A stretch of 64,000 nucleotides of DNA from CBDBJR01 sp965206445 (GCA_965206445.1 CBDBJR010000002.1:2294001-2358000); one strand, 5' to 3'; shown: positions 8,323-17,169, counted from the stretch's first letter. Numbers and translations are program-made. Notes: generated by a model not told the origin, from the sequence alone.

Positions 8323-9273
8323 ATGATCACACGCAGCCCGGATTCGGTCCGCTCGATCACCTGCATCGGCGCCGGCCCGATAGGCGGCGGCTGGAGCGCG
8401 TATTTCCTGGCCCGCGGCTGTCGGGTCACGACCTACCTGCACGACGCCGATGAAATAGAGCCGCTGCAGCGCCTGCTGCATACGGCGTGGCGCAGTCTGC
8501 AGGAAATCGGTCTGAGCCCCGGCGCCTCGCTCGATAACCTGCACTGCACCACCTCGCTCGAAGAAGCGGTCGCCGCGGGCGAATTTATTCAGGAAAGCAT
8601 CCCGGAAGTACTGGAGCTGAAACAAGCGCTGTATGCGCAACTCGGCGAGCTGGCGGCCCCGGAGGTGATTATTGCGTCGAGCACGTCGGGGCTGTCGATG
8701 ACCGACATACAGGCCCGGTGCCGCACCCCCGAACGCACGCTGGTGGCGCACCCGTTCAACCCGCCGTACCTGCTGCCGCTGGTCGAAATGGTCGGCGGCG
8801 AAAAAACCGCCCCCGAGTGCCTGGACTGGGCCAGACGATTCTACCTGGCCGTCGGCAAAGCGCCGCTGGTACTGCACAAAGAAGTGCCGGGGTTCATTGC
8901 CACCCGGCTGCAGGAGGCGATCTGGCGTGAAGCGCTGCACATGGTCGCCAATGGCGAGGCGACCGCAGAGCAGATCGACCAGGCGATAGTCAACGGCCCG
9001 GGGGCGCGCTGGGCGCTGATGGGGCCGTGCGAGATATTCCATGTTGGCGGTGGCGAAGGCGGCATGGCCTATTGTCTGGAGCAGTTTGGCCCGGCGTTGA
9101 AACTGCCCTGGAGCAGATTGGTCGCCCCGGAACTGACGCCGGCACTGCGCCGGGCGATGGTGGACGGCTGTGCGCAGCTGACGGGCGGGGCCGGTTTTTC
9201 CGAACTCAGCGAGAAAATGAACCGCGGACTGGTGCAGATAGCCAAACTGAAAGCCAACATGGCGGAAACCTGA
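8323..9273 (+). CDS. lcdH: 3-hydroxyacyl-CoA dehydrogenase family protein, probable L-carnitine 3-dehydrogenase
   Basis: The 316-aa protein has an N-terminal NAD-binding fold (CIGAGPIGGGWSAYFLARG) and a C-terminal helical domain (VPGFIATRLQEAIWREALHMV). The segments FIQESIPE and TLVAHPFNPPYLLPLVE are shared with hydroxyacyl-CoA dehydrogenases. Length, the GPGARWALMGP motif and the missing fusion to a hydratase match L-carnitine dehydrogenases, which oxidise carnitine to 3-dehydrocarnitine on the way to glycine betaine. A strong AGGGG lies just upstream of the ATG, inside the end of the CaiD-like gene. The substrate assignment rests on family resemblance plus the CaiD neighbour. Confidence 0.8.
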   Translation: MITRSPDSVRSITCIGAGPIGGGWSAYFLARGCRVTTYLHDADEIEPLQRLLHTAWRSLQEIGLSPGASLDNLHCTTSLEEAVAAGEFIQESIPEVLELKQALYAQLGELAAPEVIIASSTSGLSMTDIQARCRTPERTLVAHPFNPPYLLPLVEMVGGEKTAPECLDWARRFYLAVGKAPLVLHKEVPGFIATRLQEAIWREALHMVANGEATAEQIDQAIVNGPGARWALMGPCEIFHVGGGEGGMAYCLEQFGPALKLPWSRLVAPELTPALRRAMVDGCAQLTGGAGFSELSEKMNRGLVQIAKLKANMAET

Positions 9274-9531
9274 TCCGTCGGCGTGAACAGTCCGGCGCCA
9301 ATGGGACGGCGTGCGCCGGCCTGACCGGTCGCAGTTGGTCGTTGCGGTTGCCGCGCTCAAGAACATGGGCGCGGCCTGGCAATCAAAACAGGCGGCCAAA
9401 CCTGCGCTGGCGGCGGTATAAAACCGCATCGGCTTGACCGGGCGGCCGGTATCATGCAAAGGTTTCGCCTCCGCCCGACAGCGTATCGGGCGGCGTCCGT
9501 CTATCACTAACCTGCGAGCGTGGATTGTTTT

Positions 9532-10092
9532 ATGCCCGATATCGATACATTAACCGCACACTATGCGCACATACTGGAGCTGATCGGCGAAGACCCGCAG
9601 CGTGACGGGTTGAAAAATACCCCGACCCGAGCGGCGAAAGCCATCGGCTCGCTTACCCGGGGGTATCAACAAAACCTGGATCAGGTCGTCAATGGCGCGA
9701 TTTTCGATTCGGACAATGACCAGATGGTGATCGTCAAGGAGATCGAACTCTATTCATTGTGTGAGCACCACCTGCTGCCGTTTATCGGCAAATGCCATAT
9801 CGCCTATTTGCCGGCGGGCCGGGTGATTGGGCTGTCCAAACTGGCGAGAATTGCCGATATGTACGCCCAGCGCCTGCAAATTCAGGAGAACCTGACCGAG
9901 CAGATCGCCCGGGCGGTGGAGCGGGTCACCGGGGCAAGAGGGGTGGGGGTGATTATCGAGGCAAAGCATTTGTGCATGATGATGCGCGGCGTGCAAAAGC
10001 AAAACTCCACGATGACGACGTCGATGATGCTCGGGGCGTTTCGCAAGGATCATCGCACCCGCACCGAGTTTCTCAACCTCATCACCAACTAG
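9532..10092 (+). CDS. folE: GTP cyclohydrolase I
   Basis: The 186-aa product catalyses the first step of tetrahydrofolate synthesis, GTP to dihydroneopterin triphosphate. The zinc ligands are visible in SLCEHHLLPF (Cys plus His) and HLCMMMRGVQK (second Cys). The substrate pocket sequence GRVIGLSKLARI is intact. The ATG at 9532 is preferred over a GTG four codons earlier because it gives the usual N-terminus and has GGA seven bases upstream. It is followed 27 bp later by xni on the same strand. Confidence 0.96.
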   Translation: MPDIDTLTAHYAHILELIGEDPQRDGLKNTPTRAAKAIGSLTRGYQQNLDQVVNGAIFDSDNDQMVIVKEIELYSLCEHHLLPFIGKCHIAYLPAGRVIGLSKLARIADMYAQRLQIQENLTEQIARAVERVTGARGVGVIIEAKHLCMMMRGVQKQNSTMTTSMMLGAFRKDHRTRTEFLNLITN

Positions 10093-10119
10093 CCCGGGCC
10101 CGACCGGTTCTGATCTGGC

Positions 10120-10932
10120 ATGATGACCGTATTGCTGGTTGACGGGTTGAACCTGGTGCGGCGCATTTATGCGGCCCTGCCACCGCGACCGGAGCCGGCG
10201 GCGACCACCTCGAGCCCATCGACCGGCACAGCGCCGGCCTCGGCGCGGTTTGTGGCCACCTGCAGCACTTCGCTGCAGCGGGCGCTGAAGCAGCATCGTC
10301 CCACACACTGCATCGCGGTTTTCGAGCACAGCGGCACCAGCTGGCGCCATCAACTGTTCCCGGATTACAAAAAGAAACGCCATCGCATGCCGGCGGCACT
10401 GGCCGACAGCATGGCACAGATTGAACAGGCGTTCGCCGCCGTCGGCGTGCAGACACTCAGCCGCTCCGGCTATGAAGCGGATGACGTTATCGCCACGCTC
10501 GCCGGCAAAATCGGCGCGCACGGCGGCCAGTCACTCATCCTGTCTACGGATCGAAATTATTGTCAATTGCTGGGCCGGCATACGCGCGTGTTTGACCATT
10601 TCAACCAACACCACCTGGACGCCGACGTCATCCGCAAGCGGTTTGATGTGCAACCGTGGCAACTGCCGCACCTGCGGGCACTGGCCGGCGACAGCCATCT
10701 TTCCATTCCCGGAATCGCGTCGATCGGCATTCGAACCGCGGCCAGATTGATCAACGACTATGGCGCGCTGGAGCAGGTTCTGGAGGCGGCCGGGCAGATT
10801 TCGGGCAAGCTCGGCAGCAAATTGTGCAGCGGTCGACAGGACGCCGAACTGGCCTTCCAGCTGTTTACGCTGAAAACCGATATTGACCTCGGCGTCAATC
10901 TGAATCAGTATCGCTATCAGCCGCCGGCTTGA
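10120..10932 (+). CDS. xni: flap endonuclease Xni (ExoIX-like 5'-3' exonuclease family)
   Basis: The 270-aa protein is close to the ~250-aa Xni of enterics. It starts with the metal-binding strand LLVDGLNLVRRIYA and continues with AVFEHSGTSWRHQLFPDYKKKR, SGYEADDVIATLA and STDRNYCQLL, all acidic-site segments of the PIN/FEN fold. The helix-hairpin-helix region is GDSHLSIPGIASIGIRTAARL. The product is expected to cleave flap structures in DNA repair or replication. A second ATG at 10123 could equally be the start; neither has a clear ribosome binding site. Confidence 0.88.
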   Translation: MMTVLLVDGLNLVRRIYAALPPRPEPAATTSSPSTGTAPASARFVATCSTSLQRALKQHRPTHCIAVFEHSGTSWRHQLFPDYKKKRHRMPAALADSMAQIEQAFAAVGVQTLSRSGYEADDVIATLAGKIGAHGGQSLILSTDRNYCQLLGRHTRVFDHFNQHHLDADVIRKRFDVQPWQLPHLRALAGDSHLSIPGIASIGIRTAARLINDYGALEQVLEAAGQISGKLGSKLCSGRQDAELAFQLFTLKTDIDLGVNLNQYRYQPPA

Positions 10933-11084
10933 CCCACCGAGCCGCGCGATTGCCGCCGAGCATGGCCGCGATCGACCGCCAACCGGCTTGCCTGACAGCA
11001 TCGACGACGCGTTAAACCGGATGAAACGAATCCAATGACCTGCAACCTGCTTGACCGGTCGCCGCCCGGGCGGCGGTAATACAG

Positions 11085-11264
11085 ATGGAATTATGGGAAC
11101 AGATTTTGCTGGCGGTGATCGGGCTGCTGATGCTCCTGTGGATGTTTCCCGGACTCAAGCCGATGCTGGAAAAAAGCAAACAGGCACCCAAAGACTGGGC
11201 CGGGCTGCTATTGCCGATAGCCGCCGTGATTCTGCTGGTGCTGTTTTTACTCTCCACGGTCTAG
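11085..11264 (+). CDS. 59-aa membrane protein with two predicted helices
   Basis: An ATG at 11085 opens a 59-codon frame ending at TAG 11262-11264. It has a first hydrophobic helix (ILLAVIGLLMLLWMFPG), a short charged loop with MLEKSKQAPKDW, and a second helix (LLLPIAAVILLVLFLLS). This hairpin topology and the compositional bias are those of a genuine small inner-membrane protein rather than chance coding. No function is known to me. It stands alone between xni and the convergent TRAP permease gene. Confidence 0.65.
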   Translation: MELWEQILLAVIGLLMLLWMFPGLKPMLEKSKQAPKDWAGLLLPIAAVILLVLFLLSTV

Positions 11265-11328
11265 ATCTCCACGCTCCAGGGCATTGCCGCCCGGAGCGCC
11301 GCGCCGCTCACCCGCTGCCCGCAACAGG

Positions 11329-13983
11329 TTAGAAATTGAGCGAAATATCCCGGTGCACAGACAGGCAGGCGGCGATGTGTTTGGCCTGCACCTTGGTCAA
11401 ACGCGCCTGCGATCGCACCCCGATGGTGTCTTTGATCGCCTCGTTATAGCGATCGAGCGCCGGCAGCAATGCCACCGCGCCGCGACGCCACTCGATTTCG
11501 ACACCGAGTTGGGTGACGACCTGTTCACGCAGTCGATTCGACTTGTCCACGTCCGGGGTGTTGCCCTTCAGCGCACGGCGCGCTTTAGAGAGCATCGACC
11601 TGATGGGGCCGACCCCGTCGATACCGCCGAACTCGCCTTCGATCCGCTTGAGCGTCGCCTCGCCCGTCGGGCCGGCGACAATGGCATCATCCAGAGCGGA
11701 CAGCTTGCCCTGCAATACCGCCAGCGCATCCGCCTGGGTCAGCAGCAGCCGAATCCCGACCAGTGCCGCATAGCCGTCATCCACATTCCGGCGATAGCGG
11801 CTGCGCGCTTTTTTGTCGGCCTCGGCCAACCGCCGAAAAGCCGCTCTGGATTCTTCATACTGCGACGGAATGGTATCCGTCAACGCCTGTTTTTCCGCCA
11901 TCAACTGCGCTATCTCGCGCTCCAGCGGATCCAGCTGTTGTTGCTCGACCTCGGCATTGCGGACCAGCCGATCGTGCCGCGCCTCCACTGCTGCGAGCTG
12001 CCGCTCCAGCGTGCGCGTTCGGCTTTGTATCTGCCTGGCCTGCTGATGCAACGGGTAGTAATCCACCGCGTAATCATTCAACGCCGCCGCCGCCGCCCGC
12101 ACCGCCTCGACCAGCGCAAACACCTGCTCGGCATTATCCAGACTGCCGCTCAATGTGCTCTGATGTGCCGCCGGCAGCACGGAAAAATCAGACTGCCGCA
12201 GCCGTTCAATGCCGGCGCGTATGTTGTCGGCCTGCACATCATAAACCGGGAACACCTGACGCTCCAGACACAGCTGCAACCGCGGGTTCGCCGGTGGCGG
12301 TGCGGTATCCGACGTCAGGTAGGTGCGATTGGGCATGTAGTTGACCAGCGCCGGGAAGTAACCGGCAACCGCCAGGCCGACCAGTTGCAGCAGGATGAAC
12401 GCGAAGGCGCCCTTATAAATCTGCGTTGTCTTGACGCTCGGTGGCGCCACCCCGCGCAAATAGAACAGCGCAAAACCAAACGGCGGGGTCAGAAACGAGG
12501 TCTGAATATTCAACCCCACCATCACCCCAAGCCAGACCGCGGTGATATTGGCCGCCGGGTCGGCCAGCAAAATCGGCGCCACGATCGGCACCACGACGAC
12601 CGCAATTTCGATGAAGTCGAGGAAAAACCCCAGCAGAAAGATCACCGCCATGACGACCACAAACTGCACCCAGAACCCGCCCGGCAGATTGCCCAGGAAG
12701 CCTTTGACCAACTCCTCACCGCCAAAACCGCGAAACGCCGAGGTCAGCATCGCCGCACCGATCAAAATAATAAACACCATCGACGTGGTCTTTGCGGTTT
12801 CAACCATCACCTCGTGCAGGATGCGCTCGGTGGTATAGGCGCGCCAGGCGCTGCTGATCACCGCATAGAGCAGCACCAGCGAGGCAATCCCGGCCAGCAC
12901 GATGCCCACCAGGTCGCGCGTTGAGTGGATATTCTTGATGTTCAAGTCGAACAGATTGATCAGCACCAGAATCGCCAATACCGAGAGCAGCGCCAGCACC
13001 GCCGGCCGATAGGCGCCGCGCTGTCCCCGCTTCAACTGGTAGCCGCCCATAATCATTGCCCCGACAGCGCCAATTGCGCCGGCCTGATTGACGGTCGCGA
13101 CGCCCAATATAATCGAGCCCAGGACCGCAAAAATAAGCGACAACGGCGGCACCAGGGCAACCACCACCCGCAGCAGAAACCGCCGGTCATAGCGCCCGCT
13201 GTAGGGCACCGGCGGGGCGGTATCGGGGCGCAGCAACGCGCTGATCAGGATATAGCCCATATACACCGCAACCAGAATCACCCCCGGAATCAGTGCGCCC
13301 ATGAACATATCGCCCGCACTGGCGGAAGTGACGTCAAACTCGGACGGCATCGAAAACTCGCCGGTGGCCTGTTTGTATTCCGCCTTGCGTGCGGTGCTGG
13401 CCTGGTCGGCCGCACTCGCCAACTGGTCGGCCAGGATAATCAAGACAATCGACGGCGGGATGATCTGCCCCAGCGTCCCCGAGGCGCAAATCGTTCCGGT
13501 CGCCAGCGACTTGGAGTAGTTGTTGCGCAGCATCGCCGGCAGCGATATCAGCCCCATCGCAATCACCGTCGCGCCGACAATGCCGGTGGTTGCCGCGAGC
13601 AAGGCGCCGACAAACACCACCGAAATGCCCAGCCCCCCCGGCACCGGGCCAAACAATTGCGCCATTGCGACCAGCAGGTCTTCAGCAATTTTGGACCGCT
13701 GCAGCATGATGCCCATAAACACAAACAGCGGAATCGCAATCAGCGTGTCGCGTTCGACGTCCCAATACAGACTGCGAAAATTGGTGACCCCGGCACTCAG
13801 CCATTCCACCGGCCCGTCCTGGACAAAATACGCCCCCACGTCACCGGTCGCCAGATAGCCGCAAATCGACGCCAGCAAAATCGACAGAATCGCCGAACCG
13901 GGCAGCGCGAACGCCACCGGAAACCCCGAGGTCAGGGCGCCCACCATCAACAGCACCAGAACGGCGAGAAAGACCACTTCCAC
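11329..13983 (-). CDS. TRAP transporter large permease (DctM) with a C-terminal coiled-coil extension
   Basis: Residues 1 to ~560 form a typical DctM subunit with a dozen hydrophobic segments, including the family motifs FVFMGIMLQRS, ICASGTLGQIIPPSIVLI and VGLNIQTSFLTPPFGFALFYLRG. The usual DctM is 425-620 aa; this one reaches 884. Beyond residue ~565 the protein is hydrophilic and largely helical, with coiled-coil-like stretches (TRTLERQLAAVEARHDRL, EREIAQLMAEKQAL). The permease part imports an organic acid with sodium, together with the neighbouring DctQ and DctP. The role of the extension is unknown; it might dimerise or regulate the transporter. The start follows the dctQ stop by 11 bp. 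Confidence 0.85.
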   Translation of the reverse strand: MEVVFLAVLVLLMVGALTSGFPVAFALPGSAILSILLASICGYLATGDVGAYFVQDGPVEWLSAGVTNFRSLYWDVERDTLIAIPLFVFMGIMLQRSKIAEDLLVAMAQLFGPVPGGLGISVVFVGALLAATTGIVGATVIAMGLISLPAMLRNNYSKSLATGTICASGTLGQIIPPSIVLIILADQLASAADQASTARKAEYKQATGEFSMPSEFDVTSASAGDMFMGALIPGVILVAVYMGYILISALLRPDTAPPVPYSGRYDRRFLLRVVVALVPPLSLIFAVLGSIILGVATVNQAGAIGAVGAMIMGGYQLKRGQRGAYRPAVLALLSVLAILVLINLFDLNIKNIHSTRDLVGIVLAGIASLVLLYAVISSAWRAYTTERILHEVMVETAKTTSMVFIILIGAAMLTSAFRGFGGEELVKGFLGNLPGGFWVQFVVVMAVIFLLGFFLDFIEIAVVVVPIVAPILLADPAANITAVWLGVMVGLNIQTSFLTPPFGFALFYLRGVAPPSVKTTQIYKGAFAFILLQLVGLAVAGYFPALVNYMPNRTYLTSDTAPPPANPRLQLCLERQVFPVYDVQADNIRAGIERLRQSDFSVLPAAHQSTLSGSLDNAEQVFALVEAVRAAAAALNDYAVDYYPLHQQARQIQSRTRTLERQLAAVEARHDRLVRNAEVEQQQLDPLEREIAQLMAEKQALTDTIPSQYEESRAAFRRLAEADKKARSRYRRNVDDGYAALVGIRLLLTQADALAVLQGKLSALDDAIVAGPTGEATLKRIEGEFGGIDGVGPIRSMLSKARRALKGNTPDVDKSNRLREQVVTQLGVEIEWRRGAVALLPALDRYNEAIKDTIGVRSQARLTKVQAKHIAACLSVHRDISLNF

Positions 13984-13994
13984 GATACGGACTC

Positions 13995-15011
13995 CTACGG
14001 CACGGCAGCGGTGGGTTCAGCCGGCTGCGCTTCGTCTTTGAGCTCGGCGATGCTGTACAGAAACAGGCTGACAAACTGGAGCGCCATCGATACGGCAAAA
14101 ATCAGCAAAAACCCGGCCATCAGGTATTTCACATACATACCGAAACCGCTCTGCGAAATCTCAAAACCGCGCAGCGGGCTGTTGATGCTCGCCCCCTTGT
14201 TCGACATGCCCTGGATCAGGATAGTCCAACAAAACGGCAGACCCAGCAGCACCGACCCGCAGGCGTTTGCCGCCGCCTTGCCTTTGCGGCTGAAACCGGC
14301 GTACAGCACGTCAACCCGCACGTGCCCCTCGTGCAGCAGGGTATAGGCGCTGGCAAACAAAAACAACGCCGCATACCAGAAGCGCACCAGATCGCCCATA
14401 TAAGCCTGTTCATAGGAAAACACAAAGCGAAAGATGACGATTTGCAGCTCCGCCAGCACCACCAGAAAAGTCAGCCAGATAAAACCGACCGAGCGGGTAA
14501 ACGCCGCAATCAGCAAGCTCAGCCCAATCAGCGGATAGTGCACGTAAGTGCCGCGAAAAACCGGCCGCCCGAGCTGTGTAGTCATCTCTTTGCCGATCAT
14601 CCCCGGCAGCAGATTTTCGACCCGCAGAAACGAAATCAGCATGTCGGTCAAGCCGATCAAAAACACCGCCCAGAAGGCCGCCCGGATCAGATAGGCAACG
14701 ATACCGGAGTAGAGATCGGCATCCTCACGCAGCGGTCGCAGCGCACGTTTTTTCAGCCAGACCATCACCGCCGCCAACACCAGCAAAAAACCGGCAAGCT
14801 GGGCCCAGCCCAGCGTCACGGCGTCGGCAGACAGCGGCCTGGCGGTGGCCGGCGCAGCACCGAGATGCTGTAAAAACCCCCGCAGGCCGGGCCAGCCGCG
14901 CCAGTGAATCAGATAATTATCGACCAAAAACAGCGCAACCGACACCACCATCATGCCGGCCAGCAGGCGTACCGCCAAAACAGTACGGCTATTCCCCTGT
15001 CGCGACGACAT
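13995..15011 (-). CDS. TRAP transporter small permease (DctQ)
   Basis: The protein has about 338 residues from the ATG at 15011 (MSSRQGNSRTV). It is longer than simple DctQ proteins, with around seven hydrophobic segments, as in the TakQ-like subgroup. The C-terminal half contains the DctQ-type segment FVFSYEQAYMGDLVRFWYAALFLFA (positions ~14340-14420) followed by HEGHVRVDVLYAGFSRKGK. An upstream GTG at 15110 is in frame but would place a perfect hairpin inside the coding region, so 15011 is preferred. It lies between the binding-protein gene and dctM and is expected to be co-transcribed with both. Confidence 0.8.
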   Translation of the reverse strand: MSSRQGNSRTVLAVRLLAGMMVVSVALFLVDNYLIHWRGWPGLRGFLQHLGAAPATARPLSADAVTLGWAQLAGFLLVLAAVMVWLKKRALRPLREDADLYSGIVAYLIRAAFWAVFLIGLTDMLISFLRVENLLPGMIGKEMTTQLGRPVFRGTYVHYPLIGLSLLIAAFTRSVGFIWLTFLVVLAELQIVIFRFVFSYEQAYMGDLVRFWYAALFLFASAYTLLHEGHVRVDVLYAGFSRKGKAAANACGSVLLGLPFCWTILIQGMSNKGASINSPLRGFEISQSGFGMYVKYLMAGFLLIFAVSMALQFVSLFLYSIAELKDEAQPAEPTAAVP

Positions 15012-15082
15012 GATTCGCCCGCATTGCCGGACCAGTCTGACTAAATTGCGGCCAAGCCGACCGGCGACCGCCGACAGACACG

Positions 15083-15108
15083 GAAACGGAGCCAGAAGGC
15101 TCCGTTTC
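15083..15108 (-). terminator. perfect 11-bp hairpin between dctP and dctQ
   Basis: GAAACGGAGCC (15083-15093) pairs without mismatch with GGCTCCGTTTC (15098-15108) around a 4-base loop. There is no clear U-tract on either strand. In the dctP-to-dctQ direction it lies 35 bp after the dctP stop. Such a stem could partly terminate transcription, or protect the upstream message so that binding protein exceeds permease, a common arrangement for binding-protein-dependent importers. Confidence 0.65.
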
Positions 15109-15143
15109 ACAGACTGCTATCCGACCGAAAAGCGCATGCACAC

Positions 15144-16223
15144 TTACAGACCGATTACGCGGTTCCTTTGACTGACGTATTCCTGATCGGCGATTTTCGC
15201 CCACGCGCCGAGGTCCGCACGCGCTGTCACAAAACTCTCATGCACCCGTCTGGCCAGGTCGCTGTGCTCAACCACTTCGGCAAATACCTCTTCAGTCGCC
15301 TCGCCGAATGCATCATAAATGTCATCGTTAAAGCGCCGCAATTGCACCCCCTGATCGCGGATCAGCTGCGTCAGCGCTGCACCGTTGCGGGCATTGTACT
15401 CGGACATCATGACATCGTTTTCCATCGACGCGGCCGCCTCCACCATCAATTGGTCGGATTTGGACAACCCGTCCCAGAAGTTCTTATTGATGCCGCAGGC
15501 GAGCATCGGCCCCGGCTCGTGCATGCCGGGATAGTAGTAATATTTTGCCGCCTCATAGAACTTCATCACCTGATCGTTCCATGGCCCGACCCATTCGGTT
15601 GCATCGATCGCGCCGGACACCAGATTTTCATAAATCTGGCTGCCGGGCAGAGAAACCGGTGAGGCGCCCAGCTTGGCCAGCACATCGCCGCCCAATCCGG
15701 GAATACGCATTTTCAGGCCGTTGAAATCGTCGGCAGAATTCATTTCCTTACGAAACCAGCCGCCCATCTGCACCCCGGTGTTGCCGCACATCAGATTCTT
15801 CAGACCCGCCTCCCCCGCCAGCTCATCCCACAATTCCTGCCCGCCACCAAAGCGGATCCAGGCGTTGATTTCAGTGTAGGTCAGGCCGAACGGCACTGCG
15901 GTAAAATATGCCCAGGCTGGGTGCTTGCCTTTCCAGTAATAGTCGGCACCGTGGTACATCTGCGCATTACCGGAAGCCACTTCGTCAAACGAATCGAATG
16001 GTTTGACCCGCTCGCCGCCGGCAAAATACTCGACCACAAAGCGACCGTCACTCATATCGGACAGTCTTTGAGCAAACCGCTGCGCACCGGTTCCAAGCCC
16101 GGGAAAATCCCTTGGCCAGGTAGAGACCATGGTGACTTCAATCCGACTTTGCGCAATAGCCGGCGCACTGACGGTAGCAATTGCGCCGCCAGCGGCGCCT
16201 TTTAATAGATCACGACGTTTCAT
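15144..16223 (-). CDS. TRAP transporter substrate-binding protein, TakP-like (alpha-keto acid type)
   Basis: The 359-aa protein starts with a Tat-type signal (MKRRDLLKGAAGGAIATVSA, cleavage after APAIA). The body carries the TakP-like segments GNTGVQMGGWFRKE, LKMRIPGLGG and GAIDATEWVGPWND, which in the family form the pocket for an alpha-keto acid with a bound sodium ion. A Shine-Dalgarno sequence AGGAGG lies about 11 bases upstream. With dctQ and dctM it forms a complete secondary uptake system. The specific substrate (pyruvate or a branched-chain keto acid) cannot be fixed from sequence. Confidence 0.9.
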   Translation of the reverse strand: MKRRDLLKGAAGGAIATVSAPAIAQSRIEVTMVSTWPRDFPGLGTGAQRFAQRLSDMSDGRFVVEYFAGGERVKPFDSFDEVASGNAQMYHGADYYWKGKHPAWAYFTAVPFGLTYTEINAWIRFGGGQELWDELAGEAGLKNLMCGNTGVQMGGWFRKEMNSADDFNGLKMRIPGLGGDVLAKLGASPVSLPGSQIYENLVSGAIDATEWVGPWNDQVMKFYEAAKYYYYPGMHEPGPMLACGINKNFWDGLSKSDQLMVEAAASMENDVMMSEYNARNGAALTQLIRDQGVQLRRFNDDIYDAFGEATEEVFAEVVEHSDLARRVHESFVTARADLGAWAKIADQEYVSQRNRVIGL

Positions 16224-16527
16224 AACTCGAGTGTCCTCCTGTGGTAGACAATACAGCGGTTTATTCAGTAAAAAATCAGGGACGGCGCCCGGATACAGCC
16301 AAAATAGATGAGCAGATACCCCGCCAATTTACGTGGTTTTCGGCTCACAATCAGGGGATGAACCGTCCAAAACCACGGATCGGGCCAATCCACCCCGCGC
16401 CCTGTTCAAGTCACTGCCGCCTAGTATCCGGTATTTATACCGGCGAGTAAAGCAGATCGGCAGCCCGTCGCCCAATATCCGCCACCCGGCCCCGTCTGCA
16501 CGGTCGGCTATCATACGATCGGCGCGC
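16224..16527. promoter_or_regulatory. intergenic region with inverted repeat upstream of the TRAP genes
   Basis: This 304-bp gap holds no convincing gene. It contains a 7-2-7 inverted repeat, CCGGTAT (16428-16434) and ATACCGG (16437-16443), about 205 bp upstream of dctP. Its size and symmetry suit a dimeric repressor of the GntR type, but no regulator gene lies alongside. Promoter elements were not identified with confidence. Confidence 0.35.
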
Positions 16528-17169
16528 CTAGGCCGTCCAGGTGTTTTCCATCACCAGGCTGCTCAGGTCGCGGCGCGTATCCCAGCCTTCTTTTGCCAGC
16601 ATGGGCGCATCATAGAAGGCCTCGACCGGCCCGAGGCAGAGAATCGCAATCGCCTCCGCCCCTTGCGGCAAGCGCAGCAGGGCCGCGATTTTCTCGGGTG
16701 AAAATATCGACACCCAGCCCATGCCGACGCCTTCCGCCCGCGCCGCCAGCCACATGTTTTGTATCGCGCAGGCGGCGGAGGCGAGATCCATGTGCGGCAT
16801 GGTGCGGCGGCCGAAAACATAGGGTTCGCGGTTATCTGTCAGGCAGACGACGATAATTTCGGCACAGTCGAGAATGCCTTCGACTTTCAAGCGCATAAAT
16901 TCATCCTGCCGTTGCTGCAACGCGCGTGCGGTGGCGATCCGCTCTTCATCGACCAGGTCATGCAACTGCCGGCGTTGGGCTTGCTCGGTAATCCGTATGA
17001 AGCGCCAGGGCTGCATATAGCCAACGCTGGGAGCCGCGTGCGCGGTTTCCAGAATGCGTTGCAAACACGCGGGGGCAACCTCACCGCGGACAAAATGCCG
17101 CATGTCTCTGCGGGAAAAAATAACCCGGTATATTGCGTCGATTTCCGCCTGGGAAAAAGGATCGGTCAT
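16528..17169 (-). CDS. bluB: 5,6-dimethylbenzimidazole synthase BluB
   Basis: The 213-aa nitroreductase-fold protein matches BluB, which uses O2 to fragment reduced FMN into 5,6-dimethylbenzimidazole, the lower ligand of cobalamin. Visible landmarks are RRDMRHF, APSVGYMQPWRFI, MPHMDLASAACAIQNMWLAA and GMGWVSIF. No other cobalamin genes are in the window and no cobalamin riboswitch could be recognised upstream. The product may therefore complete cobalamin made or remodelled elsewhere. Confidence 0.92.
   Translation of the reverse strand: MTDPFSQAEIDAIYRVIFSRRDMRHFVRGEVAPACLQRILETAHAAPSVGYMQPWRFIRITEQAQRRQLHDLVDEERIATARALQQRQDEFMRLKVEGILDCAEIIVVCLTDNREPYVFGRRTMPHMDLASAACAIQNMWLAARAEGVGMGWVSIFSPEKIAALLRLPQGAEAIAILCLGPVEAFYDAPMLAKEGWDTRRDLSSLVMENTWTA

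Noticed and set aside
8308..9507. 399-codon minus-strand frame opposite the carnitine dehydrogenase-like gene
   Set aside because: Shadow frame; the plus strand has the Rossmann motif and family signatures.
11284..14346. Two long plus-strand frames (546 and 473 codons) opposite the TRAP permease genes
   Set aside because: The translations are rich in Arg, His and Gln with no hydrophobic core or motif, while the minus strand has clear DctM and DctQ proteins.
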